Part shown: piece after piece, positions 14,874 to 23,673 of the stretch
How the letters are laid out: each line of letters begins with the position of its first letter
Numbering within the stretch: position 1 is the first letter of the stretch
Assembly: GCA_003670425.1 (NCBI GenBank)
Contig: QWRL01000003.1
Location: forward strand, 10,930 to 41,281
Source of the DNA: Chloroflexota bacterium
GTDB taxonomy: Bacteria; Chloroflexota; Anaerolineae; Anaerolineales; UBA11657
Length of the DNA: 30,352 bases
Direction of reading: 5' to 3'
Program-made: the position numbers and the translations under genes
Notes under the pieces: generated by a model
Databases searched by the model: none
What the model saw: the letters and a program-made list of their open reading frames with translations, nothing else
What the model was told of the DNA's origin: nothing

Positions 14874-17132
14874 TTAAGTCTTCCCGGGCTGTACGCGGTG
14901 CACTTCTGTTACGTTGGGCACCTGCTCAATGCCGGTCAGCACTTTGCGCAGCTGCGCAAGACTGGAGACGTCAATGGTCATCTGCATCAGCACCACATGC
15001 CCCTGGTCGGGCTGCATGTCGAACGCCTTGATGCTCACATGCTCGTTGGCCACGCGCGTGGCAATGTCGCGCATCAGGCCGGCGCGGTCAAAAGCCATGA
15101 TGCGCAGCGGCACGGGGTAGGAGCGGGCAGCTTCGCGGCCCCAGTTGCATGCCAGCAGCCGTTCGGGCTCGCGGGTTGCAAGCACATTGGGGCAGTCGCC
15201 GCGGTGAATTGAGATCCCGCGTGTGCGTGTGGTGTAGCCCACAATGTCATCCCCGGGCAGCGGGCTGCAGCAGCTTGCCAGGCGCGTGAGCAGGCCGCCG
15301 GTGCCCAGCACGCTTACCTCTGTGGTTTCAACTGGCGTGCCGTGCCGCGCGCTGTCCGGCGGCGGCAGCAACTGCGCCTCTTCAGTTTGCCCGGCGCGCA
15401 GCTGGCGCACCACATGGTTGATTACCGTATGGCTGCTGAGGTCATGGCAGCCGATTGCAGCGAGCAGGTCATCTGCTTTTTCAAAGTTGAACGCGGCAGC
15501 CAGTTCGTCCAGCCCTACGCCCGCGAGGTTGAGGCGCTTTAATTCATGCTCGAGCATGCGGCGCCCGGCTACTACATTGTTGTCGCGGTCCTGCAGCTTG
15601 AAGTAGGCGCGGATTTTTTCGCGGGCGCGGGCCGAGGCCACATAGCCGAGTTCGATGTTCAGCCAGTCGCGGCTTGGGCCGCCGCGCTTGGCAGTCAGAA
15701 TTTCCACGCGCTCGCCGGTGTGCAGAGCGTAATTCAGCGGAACCAGCTTGCCATTCACCTTGGAGCCGCGGCAGCGTTCGCCAACTGACGTATGCACGTG
15801 ATACGCAAAATCAATCGGCGTTGCGCCCGCTGGCAGGTCAATGATGTCGCCGCGCGGCGTAAAGATCAGCACGCGGTCCGGAAACAAGTCAGATTTGAGC
15901 GCATCCACAAACTCCGGACCGTCGGTTACAGCGCTGCGCCAGTCCATCATGGAGCGCAGCCACGCCACCCGCTGGTCAAATGATTTATCCAGCTTGCGGC
16001 TGCCCTCCTTGTAGCGCCAGTGCGCGGCAATTCCCAGCTCGGCGTTTTGGTCCATCTCCCGCGTGCGGATTTGCACCTCAAGTGTTTTGCCGTCAGCGTA
16101 CACCACGGCGGTATGCAGTGAGCGGTAAAAGTTGTCCTTCGGTGTGGCGATGTAGTCGTCAAATTCCCCCGGGATCGGTTTCCAGATTTGGTGTGCGAGC
16201 CCGAGCACCACATAACAATTGGCGATGGCCAGCTTCTCGCGGCGTTCGTGGGCCTTCTCGTCTTCGTCCGGTTCCGCGGCAGCAGAGTGCACCACCACGC
16301 GCAGTGCGCGCACATCAAAGACTTTCTCAAATGTCACTTCTTTGCGTTCCATCTTGCGCCAGATGGAATACAGGTGCTTCGGCCGCCCGGTAACATCCGC
16401 GCTGATGCCGTGCAAGTGCAGCTCGCGCTCCATGCGCTTCACAATTTCGTCCATCACGCGCTCGCGGTCGCCATGGCCCATTTGCAGCGCCGCAGCCAGC
16501 TCCTTGTAGCGCCCCGGGTTGGTGTGGCGCATGCCAAGGTCTTCCAGCTCCCACTTAAACTGCCAGATGCCCAGGCGGTTGGCCAGCGGCGCAAATATGT
16601 CGAGCGTCTCCTGGGCAATGCGCTCGCGCTTGGCGGCCGGCAGGTGCGCCAGCGTGCGCATGTTGTGCAGGCGGTCGGCCAGCTTGATGAGCATGATGCG
16701 CACATCGTCGCCCATTGCCAAAAATGTTTTGCGAATGGTGTCGGCGCGCTGCGCACTGATGGCGCCGGCCGAAGCCGGGGCGGGTTCGGGCGCGCCCGCC
16801 TTGTCCACGCGCGCCACCTGTTGCGTCAGCTTTGTCACGCCATCCACCAGGCGCGCAATTTCCGGGTTAAATTCGCGCTGCAGGTCAGCCACGGTTGCGC
16901 TGGTGTCCTCCACCACATCGTGCAGCAGGGCGGCTGCAATCGCGGCCGCCGGCAGGTGAAGGCCCGCCAGAATTTCAGCCACCGCCATGCAATGCTGCAG
17001 GTAGGGATGCCCCGAGGCGCGCATCTGCCCGGAATGCTGGCGCGCCGCAAACGCATGGGCGCGCTCCACCAGCAGCCGGTCAGCTGGCGGGGTGGCAGCC
17101 GGCAGGCTGTTTACTAGTTTGGCGAGTTCCAT
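14874..17132 (-). CDS. Bifunctional-looking Rel (p)ppGpp synthetase/hydrolase
   Basis: This 752-residue RSH protein makes and/or degrades (p)ppGpp. The N-terminal HD hydrolase looks intact: Arg38, His47, His71-Asp72, Glu75-Asp76, Asp153, Asn157 and Thr160 match the known metal- and nucleotide-binding positions. The synthetase follows at about 235-370 with HLYSIWRKM, EFDDYIATPK (323-332), NFYRSLHT and EVQIRTREMDQNAE. TGS (about 422-480), a conserved Cys-Cys region near 620 and an ACT domain (about 674-748) complete it. The EFDD motif is the form seen in synthetase-only RelA; bifunctional enzymes usually have RxKD. Two charged insertions (about 108-125 and 283-303) are also unusual. It is first in the operon and starts at ATG 17132 with no SD. 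Confidence 0.93.
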   Translation of the reverse strand: MELAKLVNSLPAATPPADRLLVERAHAFAARQHSGQMRASGHPYLQHCMAVAEILAGLHLPAAAIAAALLHDVVEDTSATVADLQREFNPEIARLVDGVTKLTQQVARVDKAGAPEPAPASAGAISAQRADTIRKTFLAMGDDVRIMLIKLADRLHNMRTLAHLPAAKRERIAQETLDIFAPLANRLGIWQFKWELEDLGMRHTNPGRYKELAAALQMGHGDRERVMDEIVKRMERELHLHGISADVTGRPKHLYSIWRKMERKEVTFEKVFDVRALRVVVHSAAAEPDEDEKAHERREKLAIANCYVVLGLAHQIWKPIPGEFDDYIATPKDNFYRSLHTAVVYADGKTLEVQIRTREMDQNAELGIAAHWRYKEGSRKLDKSFDQRVAWLRSMMDWRSAVTDGPEFVDALKSDLFPDRVLIFTPRGDIIDLPAGATPIDFAYHVHTSVGERCRGSKVNGKLVPLNYALHTGERVEILTAKRGGPSRDWLNIELGYVASARAREKIRAYFKLQDRDNNVVAGRRMLEHELKRLNLAGVGLDELAAAFNFEKADDLLAAIGCHDLSSHTVINHVVRQLRAGQTEEAQLLPPPDSARHGTPVETTEVSVLGTGGLLTRLASCCSPLPGDDIVGYTTRTRGISIHRGDCPNVLATREPERLLACNWGREAARSYPVPLRIMAFDRAGLMRDIATRVANEHVSIKAFDMQPDQGHVVLMQMTIDVSSLAQLRKVLTGIEQVPNVTEVHRVQPGKT

Positions 17133-17193
17133 GGATGTTGCTGCGGGCGCGCGGTCACGGCACGATACTTGCTCCTGTTAGCGTGGATGATTT

Positions 17194-17199
17194 TATACT
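17194..17199 (+). promoter_or_regulatory. -10 box giving a near-leaderless mRNA
   Basis: TATACT on the plus strand ends 8 bases before the ATG at 17208, so transcription would start at about the start codon. A weak TTGCTC lies at 17169-17174 (spacing 19). No SD precedes the ATG, as expected for leaderless translation. The same AT-rich patch on the minus strand reads TATAAA and may serve the divergent rel gene. Confidence 0.5.
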
Positions 17200-17207
17200 G
17201 ATTCAAT

Positions 17208-18440
17208 ATGACACTTGCTGGAAAGGGATTTTTTATTTGGCGGGTGGCAAATTGCGAGGGAGGCAACCCGGAGGCGATCGCTGCCAAGGCGGTGGCTGCC
17301 GGGCTTTCGCATGTGCTGCTCAAAATTGCAGATACGCGCTACCCGTTTGGCTTTGACCGCCAGAACCGGGATATTGTGGCGCCGGTGGTGGCTGCGCTGC
17401 ACAATCGCGGCGTGCAGGCATGGGGCTGGCACTACGTAAAGGGCGACGATCCGACCGGCGAAGCACGCGTGGCGGTTGACCGTTCGCGGGCGCTCAACCT
17501 TGACGGCTACTGCATTGATGCCGAAGGCGAGTACAAGACTGCGGGCAAAGAGGCGGCGGCGCGTGCTTACATGAGCGACCTGCGCGCCGGTCTGCCAAAC
17601 ATGCTGATTGCCCTCAGCTCCTATCGCTACCCCTCTTATCACCGCGAGCTGCCGTGGGCGGCGTTTTTGGAAAAATGTGATCTGAACATGCCGCAGGTGT
17701 ACTGGGAGCAATCGCATAATCCGGACCGGCAGCTGGAGCGCAGCGCGCGCGAGTTTGCAAACGTGCGCCTCGTGGGATACGAGCGGCCGGTGGTGCCCAC
17801 CGGTGCAGCTTATGGTTCTGGCGGCTGGGTTGCCACTGCCGAAGATCAGGCGGTTTTTTACATGAAGGCGCGCGAGTTGGGCATGACAGCTGCAAACTCA
17901 TATTCGTGGGATTGGGCAACCTCGGCTGGCAATCAGCACCTGTGGAATGCAGTCGCGCGTTTTGATTGGCAGGTTGCTGCGCAGCCGATAGCGCAGCCGA
18001 TTCCTATCCCGCAGCCAGTGATCCAGCCGGTCGTGCAGCCGGTGGCGCCCGTGGTCCTACCGCAGCCGGTTGCGCAACCAGCGCCGCAGCCCGCACTCCC
18101 CAGCGTTTTGCTGCAGCAGTGGCTGGCAGCAGCCAACAGTGCAAACCTTGACGCACTCGTGGCGCTCTACCAACCCAACGCAGGCCACGTTTCTGCAAAG
18201 CGCATGATCTTTGGCGCGCCTGCCATCCGCCAGTGGTACCAACAGCTGCTGGGCGAGCTGCTGCCCGGCGGCCGCTTCACGGTTGTGGACGCACGCGGCA
18301 AGGACAACTCATGGGCATTTGAGTGGCGTTGGGAAAAGGCGGGCAGCACAGCGCAGACCGGCAAAGACACGCTGGGTTTGCGTGACGGCCGCATTCAATA
18401 CCACTACACCAACTTCTCCAAACCCGGCGCAGCGCCGTAA
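17208..18440 (+). CDS. TIM-barrel lysozyme-like protein with Pro/Gln linker and NTF2-like domain
   Basis: This 410-residue protein has three parts. Residues 1 to about 245 look like a glycoside-hydrolase-type TIM barrel (FIWRVANCEGG, GWHYVKGDD, LDGYCIDAEGEYK with a possible acid pair, SSYRYPSYHRELPW, MPQVYWE). The pattern recalls GH25-like proteins but I cannot name the exact family. Residues about 254-299 are a repetitive Pro-Gln-Val-Ala linker (18 or so PQP/QPV steps). Residues about 302-405 resemble an NTF2/SnoaL-like fold, starting at LLQQWLAAANSANLDALVALY. No signal peptide or membrane helix is seen at the ATG. The substrate could be peptidoglycan or another glycan, but catalysis is unproven. 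It is transcribed alone, divergently from rel and convergent to acnA, with no SD. Confidence 0.75.
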   Translation: MTLAGKGFFIWRVANCEGGNPEAIAAKAVAAGLSHVLLKIADTRYPFGFDRQNRDIVAPVVAALHNRGVQAWGWHYVKGDDPTGEARVAVDRSRALNLDGYCIDAEGEYKTAGKEAAARAYMSDLRAGLPNMLIALSSYRYPSYHRELPWAAFLEKCDLNMPQVYWEQSHNPDRQLERSAREFANVRLVGYERPVVPTGAAYGSGGWVATAEDQAVFYMKARELGMTAANSYSWDWATSAGNQHLWNAVARFDWQVAAQPIAQPIPIPQPVIQPVVQPVAPVVLPQPVAQPAPQPALPSVLLQQWLAAANSANLDALVALYQPNAGHVSAKRMIFGAPAIRQWYQQLLGELLPGGRFTVVDARGKDNSWAFEWRWEKAGSTAQTGKDTLGLRDGRIQYHYTNFSKPGAAP

Positions 18441-18489
18441 CGCTGCTGCGCCAGTTGCCGGCTGCTGCGGCCGGCCGCTTCCGCCGAGT

Positions 18490-21219
18490 TTAATTGCGCG
18501 CCAGTTTGCGCAGCACCGTTTGCAGGATGCCGCCGTTGCGGTAGTACTCGGCTTCCACCGGAGTATCGATGCGCGCGCGCACAGTGAACTCCGTGCGCCG
18601 CCCGTCCGCATGCCTTGCCACAACCTGCAGGTCCTGCCGCGGCTGCACAGCGCCCGCAATCCCAAGCACATCAAATTCTTCGTGGCCGGTCAGGCCCAGT
18701 GACTCCGCCGTGGCACCCGCGCTGTACACCAGCGGCAGCACGCCCATGCCCACCAGATTGCTGCGGTGGATGCGCTCAAATGATTCTGCCAGCACTGCGC
18801 GCACCCCTAACAAGTACGCACCTTTCGCGGCCCAGTCCCGGCTGGAGCCGCTGCCATACTCGCGTCCCACCAGCAGTATCAGCGCTGTTCCCGCCTGCTT
18901 ATAGCGCATGGCCGCATCGTAGATCGACATTGTTTCGGCAGCGGGCTTGCCCGCCTCAAAGTAAAGTGTGTTGCCGCCCTCTGCGCCGCCCAGTAAAAGA
19001 TTCTTGAGCCGGATGTTGGCGAAGGTGCCGCGGGTCATCACGCGGTCGTTGCCGCGCCGCGTGCCGTACTGGTTGAAGTCCGCCGGCTGCACGCCGGCTT
19101 CCAGCAGGTAGCGGCCCGCGGGCGACTCGCGCGCAATATTTCCGGCGGGTGAAATGTGGTCAGTGGTGATGCTGTCACCCAGCATTGCCAGCACACGCGC
19201 GCCGCGAATTTCCTTCAGCGCTGCCGGCTCCAACTGCAGGTTGTCAAAGAACGGCGGATTCTGAATGTATGTCGAATCGGTGCGCCACGGATACAGTGCG
19301 CCGCCACTGACCGGAATGGCGTTCCATTGGGGATTGCCGTCATACGCGTTGCCATACGAGCGCGTGAACATTTCTGGCTTGATGGAAGCGGCGATCGCAT
19401 CGGCCACTTCGCGCTGCGACGGCCAGATATCGCTCAAGTACACCGGCTGTCCGTCAGTGCCAGTTCCGAGCGGATCCTGCGTCAGGTCAATGTCCGTGGT
19501 GCCGGCCAATGCATACGCCACCACCAGCGGCGGCGAAGCCAGATAGTTTGCCTTTACATGCGGATGCACACGGCCCTCAAAGTTGCGGTTGCCGGAAATG
19601 ACGGCGGCGGCCACCAGATTGCCGTCGCCAATCGCCTTCACCACCGCTTCGGGCAGCGGCCCGCTGTTGCCGATGCATGTTGTGCAGCCATATGCCGCCA
19701 CATTGAACCCAAGCTGCTCCAGGAACGGCAGCGTGCCCGACTCGCGCAGATACTCGGTTACCACCTTGGAGCCCGGCGCCAGGCTGGTTTTTACAAACGG
19801 CTTGACACGCAAGCCGCGCGCCACCGCCTTCTTGGCCAGCAAGCCGGCACCCAGCATCACGCTGGGGTTGCTGGTGTTGGTGCAGGAAGTGATGGCCGCA
19901 ATCACAACTGCGCCGTGTCCTAAATTTTGGGGAGCTGCGGCACTGCTGCCGGCGTCAACCAGCGGCACGCTGCGGTTTGATTCGGCGGCAGCCAGCCCGA
20001 AGCCGCGCTCTTTGACGGGCGCCGTCAGCGCTGCGCGAAAGCTGCGCTGCACATCCGCCAGCGCCACGCGGTCTTGCGGGCGTTTGGGCCCGGCCAGCGA
20101 GGGCTCCACACTTGCGAGGTCCAGCGCCAGCGTGTCCGTAAACACCGGGTCCGGCGTGCTTGCGCTGCGGAACAGCGCCTGCTCTTTGGCGTAGCGCTCC
20201 AGCAAGCCGGCAGCAGCCACGCGGCCGGTGCTGCGCAAATAACGCAGCGTCTCATCATCTGTTGGAAAGAAGCCGCATGTAGCGCCGTACTCCGGCGCCA
20301 TGTTGGCAATTGTGGCGCGGTCGGGCAGCGGCATAGCGCCAAGTCCCGGCCCAAAAAATTCCACAAACTTGTCTACAACACCTTTGGCGCGCAGCATCTG
20401 CGTGATCGTCAACACCAGATCGGTGGCAGTGACGCCTTCGCGCAGCTGGCCCTGCAGTTTGAACCCAATCACCTGCGGCGTCACAATGTACAACGGCTGG
20501 CCGAGCATCACGGCCTCGGCTTCAATGCCGCCCACGCCCCAGCCCAGCACACCCAGCCCGTTAATCATGGTGGTGTGCGAGTCGGTGCCCACTAGCGTGT
20601 CCGGGAACAGCAGCGTTTTGTTTGTGCCGCTTTCAGTTTTGCTCACCACGCCCTGCGCCAGATACTCCAGGTTCACCTGATGAATGATGGCAGTGGCGGG
20701 CGGAATGACACGCAGGTTATCGAAAGCCTGTGCGCCCCAACGTAAAAATTCGTAGCGTTCGCCGTTGCGCTGGAACTCCAGCTCGGAGTTGCGCAGCAGT
20801 GCCAGCCCGTGTGCAAAGTGGTCCACCTGCACGGAGTGGTCAATCACCAGATCGACGGGCACAAGTGGGTTGATGCGCTGCGGGTCGCCGCCCAGGCGGC
20901 GCATGGCGTCGCGCATGGCTGCCAGATCCACCACGCACGGCACGCCGGTAAAGTCTTGCATGATCACGCGCGCCGGCATAAAGGGCAGCTCGTTGGAAGC
21001 GGGTTGGCTGGCGTTCCACGCCGCCAGGCGTTCTACATCAGCTGGCTGCACGAGGTAGCCGTCGCAGTTGCGCAGCAATCCTTCCAGCAGCACGCGGATG
21101 GAAAATGGCAGATGCTGCACGCTGCCCAAGCCGCGCTTTTCCAGCGCGTCGAGGCGGAAGATGGTGTGTTCGCCCAGCTGGCTGCGCGCCCCAAACGGAT
21201 CGGCCGAAGTTAGTGTCAT
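18490..21219 (-). CDS. acnA: Aconitate hydratase A
   Basis: This 909-residue aconitase isomerises citrate and isocitrate with a [4Fe-4S] cluster. The three cluster ligands are visible as SCTNTSNPSV and GCTTCIGNSGPLP, and the substrate-binding GREYGSGSSRDWAAKG and GDSITTDHISPAGNI of domain 4 are intact. The length and order match AcnA/IRP-type enzymes rather than AcnB. It starts at ATG 21219, 45 bases downstream of an extended -10 promoter, with a weak AAAGGG before the ATG. It is probably transcribed alone. It converges on the TIM-barrel gene with only 49 bases between, where a 6-bp hairpin (18457-18475) without a T-run is all that is seen. Confidence 0.97.
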   Translation of the reverse strand: MTLTSADPFGARSQLGEHTIFRLDALEKRGLGSVQHLPFSIRVLLEGLLRNCDGYLVQPADVERLAAWNASQPASNELPFMPARVIMQDFTGVPCVVDLAAMRDAMRRLGGDPQRINPLVPVDLVIDHSVQVDHFAHGLALLRNSELEFQRNGERYEFLRWGAQAFDNLRVIPPATAIIHQVNLEYLAQGVVSKTESGTNKTLLFPDTLVGTDSHTTMINGLGVLGWGVGGIEAEAVMLGQPLYIVTPQVIGFKLQGQLREGVTATDLVLTITQMLRAKGVVDKFVEFFGPGLGAMPLPDRATIANMAPEYGATCGFFPTDDETLRYLRSTGRVAAAGLLERYAKEQALFRSASTPDPVFTDTLALDLASVEPSLAGPKRPQDRVALADVQRSFRAALTAPVKERGFGLAAAESNRSVPLVDAGSSAAAPQNLGHGAVVIAAITSCTNTSNPSVMLGAGLLAKKAVARGLRVKPFVKTSLAPGSKVVTEYLRESGTLPFLEQLGFNVAAYGCTTCIGNSGPLPEAVVKAIGDGNLVAAAVISGNRNFEGRVHPHVKANYLASPPLVVAYALAGTTDIDLTQDPLGTGTDGQPVYLSDIWPSQREVADAIAASIKPEMFTRSYGNAYDGNPQWNAIPVSGGALYPWRTDSTYIQNPPFFDNLQLEPAALKEIRGARVLAMLGDSITTDHISPAGNIARESPAGRYLLEAGVQPADFNQYGTRRGNDRVMTRGTFANIRLKNLLLGGAEGGNTLYFEAGKPAAETMSIYDAAMRYKQAGTALILLVGREYGSGSSRDWAAKGAYLLGVRAVLAESFERIHRSNLVGMGVLPLVYSAGATAESLGLTGHEEFDVLGIAGAVQPRQDLQVVARHADGRRTEFTVRARIDTPVEAEYYRNGGILQTVLRKLARN

Positions 21220-21263
21220 AGTTGCCCTTTCAAGGATTTGCAGCTGAAGTTATTGCAACCGGG

Positions 21264-21272
21264 ATTGTAACA
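21264..21272 (-). promoter_or_regulatory. Extended -10 promoter of acnA
   Basis: The minus strand reads TGTTACAAT, an extended -10 (TGn plus TACAAT), without a recognisable -35 at 16-18 bases. The start would lie near 21257, giving a leader of about 38 bases. It has the same TGT-TAnAnT form as the carboxylase promoter. Confidence 0.5.
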
Positions 21273-21314
21273 AAAGCGCCGCGGCAGCTAGAAGCCTGCA
21301 AGCGAACGCGGAGT

Positions 21315-22394
21315 TTAGATCTGGCGCTCCAGCTCGTCCGCTATGCAGCCGAGCACACGCTCTTTTAGCACCAGCCGCTCGACGGCGCTTGTGGCTGTCC
21401 GCGTTGCGGCCGCCGCAGTGTTGTAATCACTGCCCAGCATTTTTGCAAGCGGCTTAGCGGCGCGCGCGCCGCTGCTGCGAAACGCAGCCTGCAGTGCGGC
21501 TGTCCACTGGCGCTGGTCCTTAATGCGCCCCAGTTCTTGTATCAGCCAGCTGAGCGCCATCCAGTATGCGTAGTTTATTGTTAGCGGCTGCGCCACCCGC
21601 TGGTGGTGCGCTAAATGCGCGTGGCGCGACTCCGTAACGGCCGCCGTTAAGTAATGGCTGAGGCCCGGTGCAGCAGCGCGCTGTGGGCCAATTACCACCA
21701 GCCCGTTCAGTGCCGCAGCATACACAGACGGCCAGCGCAGGCGGCGGCGCAGCTCGTGCAATCCGCCTTCCAGATCGCGCAGGTTGAGCGCGCCACTTTC
21801 GAAGCGAACTTCAATCTCGCGCAACTCTTGCGCCAGAAACTGCGCCACCTTCATGCGGTCTTTTCGAGGCGCAGGCCACGCGAGGTCGGTTAACTCTGCG
21901 CGCATATTCGCCAGGCCCGGCACGTCGCGCGCGGCGCCGTGCTCGCTGTCTTCCGGCGCCAGCTTCAGGATTTGCAGTGCGGCTGCTATCCGCCCTGCGG
22001 CGTGCATGCGGTTGTCGTGAAACCAGGCCTGCACTTCCGCGGGGGCCTGCCATGCGGCTTGCGCGCGCAAATGCAGCGTGTGCCATGCATCAAATTCGCC
22101 CAGCGTGTCTTCCACTGTTTTGAAAACGATGCGCTGGCGCTCAATCACTGCGGCCGCTTCGCGCGAGAGAATTTTGCGATAGACGCGCCCCAAGCCTTGC
22201 AGCATGAAAGCCGGAGTCCGCAAACCTTCAAGGTAGCAGCGCACCGCCAAGTGGCGCCGCAATCCGCGCCCGGATTGTGTGCCGGCATGCAGCACAATCG
22301 CAGCAAAGCGCTGCATGTGCACCGCGAATGCGCCCGCACCCTGGCCGGCTGCCGCCAGGCCGCGCCAACTTGCAGCTGTGCCTTTGTGTTTCAT
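21315..22394 (-). CDS. Uncharacterised alpha-helical protein, possibly CHAD-like
   Basis: This 359-residue, helix-rich, Arg/Ala-rich protein has no signal peptide or membrane helix. The only motif I can point to is LEGGLHELRRRLRWPSVYAAALNGLV near the middle, which resembles the conserved His-Arg helix of CHAD domains; these bind polyphosphate or polyphosphate granules. Further His and Arg residues (RHAHLAHHQR) follow. A HHQRVAQP stretch and the high basic content would suit binding a polyanion. The match is too weak to assign function. It starts at ATG 22394 right after a 16-bp AT-rich inverted repeat, without an SD, and is followed by acnA, which has its own promoter. Confidence 0.65.
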   Translation of the reverse strand: MKHKGTAASWRGLAAAGQGAGAFAVHMQRFAAIVLHAGTQSGRGLRRHLAVRCYLEGLRTPAFMLQGLGRVYRKILSREAAAVIERQRIVFKTVEDTLGEFDAWHTLHLRAQAAWQAPAEVQAWFHDNRMHAAGRIAAALQILKLAPEDSEHGAARDVPGLANMRAELTDLAWPAPRKDRMKVAQFLAQELREIEVRFESGALNLRDLEGGLHELRRRLRWPSVYAAALNGLVVIGPQRAAAPGLSHYLTAAVTESRHAHLAHHQRVAQPLTINYAYWMALSWLIQELGRIKDQRQWTAALQAAFRSSGARAAKPLAKMLGSDYNTAAAATRTATSAVERLVLKERVLGCIADELERQI

Positions 22395-22410
22395 AACAAA
22401 TTATTTTGTT
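22395..22410. repeat. AT-rich inverted repeat at the start of the CHAD-like gene
   Basis: AACAAA (22395-22400), TTAT, TTTGTT (22405-22410): two perfect 6-base arms abutting the start codon at 22394. It is striking in GC-rich DNA and could be an operator or, as RNA, hide the start codon. Confidence 0.45.
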
Positions 22411-22529
22411 GGATGCAGGCCGTGCGGCTTGTGTTCAATCTGCCGCAGGTGCTGCTGGCGGCTGCGCGGCAGTGAAGTTTGCAATCGCGTTGAACTTGCG
22501 GGCTTCGGCTGACTGCAGATTGGATGCGC

Positions 22530-22549
22530 GCGCGGCGCTGTCGCCGCGC
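22530..22549 (-). terminator. GC hairpin at the end of the exopolysaccharide operon
   Basis: An 8-bp stem (GCGCGGCG / CGCCGCGC, 4-base loop) begins at the stop codon of the rmlA-type gene. There is no T-run, so it may only mark a 3' end or work with Rho. The rest of the 154-base gap shows nothing besides the inverted repeat. Confidence 0.3.
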
Positions 22550-23616
22550 TACGGCACCCAAAGTTTGCTGTAGTCGCCGAGGTTGGTCTGCAGCGCGCGC
22601 GGCAAGTGTGTAGTGTGTCCAATCTCAGCGTAGCGGCCGATCATGCTGTCGACGATGCGCAGCGGCACATTCGTCAGGCGCACATGCTCCAGCACAATCG
22701 AGTGCTCCAGCTCGGAGTTGATAATTTCGCAGTTGTGATAAACAGAAGTGTACGGGCCAATGTAAGCATTTTCCAGGCGCGTGTTTTCGCCAATGATGGT
22801 GGGCCCGCGCACCACGCTGTTGATGATGGTGGCGCCGGCTTGCACAATCACGTGGTGGCCAAGCGTTGATTTATCGTCGACGGTTCCGGCATTGCCGGGT
22901 GCCAGCTCTTCCAGTACGCGGTTGTTGGCGCTCAGCATGTCCAGCGGTTTGCCGGTATCGATCCACCAGCCGGTGTGCACGTAGGGGTGCACGCGCTTGC
23001 CGGCGGTCACCAGCCACTGGATTGCATCCGTGATCTCAAGTTCGCCGCGCGCAGATGGCTTGATGGCTGCCACCGCCTCAAAAATATGCGCATCGAACAT
23101 GTAGATGCCCACCAGCGCCAAATCAGAGCGGGGCACGGCTGGCTTTTCCACAAGTTGTTTGATGGAGCCATCCGGGTGCAGCTCCGCCACGCCAAAGTGC
23201 TGCGGGTTTGGCACGCGCGTCAGCACAATCTGGCTGTTCCACGGCGAGCTGGCAAACTGCTCGATCAGCGGACTGATGCCGCCTTGGATTACGTTGTCGC
23301 CAAGGAACATCACGAAGCGCTCGGCGCCAAGGAACGCGCGGGAAATTTGCACTGCATGCGCCAAGCCGGCCGGCTTGTCCTGCTCGATGTACGTAATGTG
23401 CACACCCCAGCGGCTGCCATCGCCCACCGCTTCGCGCACCTCGGGGCCGGTTTCGCCAATCACAATGCCAATCTCGTTCACACCGGCATCGCGAATGGCG
23501 CGAATGACGCGAAAGAGCACGGGCTCGTTCGCAATTGGAATAAGCTGCTTGGCGCGCGTGTAGGTGAGCGGATAAAGCCGCGTGCCCTTGCCGCCGGAGA
23601 GGATGAGGCCCTTCAT
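22549..23616 (-). CDS. rmlA: Glucose-1-phosphate thymidylyltransferase, long form
   Basis: This 355-residue nucleotidyltransferase joins dTTP and glucose 1-phosphate to give dTDP-glucose. The N-terminal domain has LILSGGKGTRLYPLT with the glycine-rich loop, EKPAVPRSDLALVGIYMF, GELEITDAIQWL and GWWIDTGKPLDML. A left-handed beta-helix of hexapeptide type starts near residue 245 (IINSVVRGPTIIGENTRLENAYIGPYTSV). The beta-helix makes it longer than standard RmlA (about 290) and like the StrD/actinobacterial form. It is the last gene of the operon, 57 bases after the CpsD gene. Other dNTP-sugar pyrophosphorylases of the same build exist, so the sugar is the likeliest rather than certain. Confidence 0.85.
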   Translation of the reverse strand: MKGLILSGGKGTRLYPLTYTRAKQLIPIANEPVLFRVIRAIRDAGVNEIGIVIGETGPEVREAVGDGSRWGVHITYIEQDKPAGLAHAVQISRAFLGAERFVMFLGDNVIQGGISPLIEQFASSPWNSQIVLTRVPNPQHFGVAELHPDGSIKQLVEKPAVPRSDLALVGIYMFDAHIFEAVAAIKPSARGELEITDAIQWLVTAGKRVHPYVHTGWWIDTGKPLDMLSANNRVLEELAPGNAGTVDDKSTLGHHVIVQAGATIINSVVRGPTIIGENTRLENAYIGPYTSVYHNCEIINSELEHSIVLEHVRLTNVPLRIVDSMIGRYAEIGHTTHLPRALQTNLGDYSKLWVP

Positions 23617-23673
23617 AAATGTGTTGGCCGGCTGGTGCGCGCCAGACAGGCTGCGCTGCGCGGCACGCTTTGG

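Noticed and set aside
17970..18105. Repeated CAGCCG/CAGCCA units that look like a tandem repeat
   Set aside because: They are codons for the Pro-Gln linker, vary at the third base, and have no spacer pattern, so this is not a CRISPR or mobile repeat.
18457..18475. Hairpin GCCGGC-N7-GCCGGC between the TIM-barrel gene and acnA
   Set aside because: The stem is only 6 bp and no T-run follows on either strand, so a terminator is not supported.
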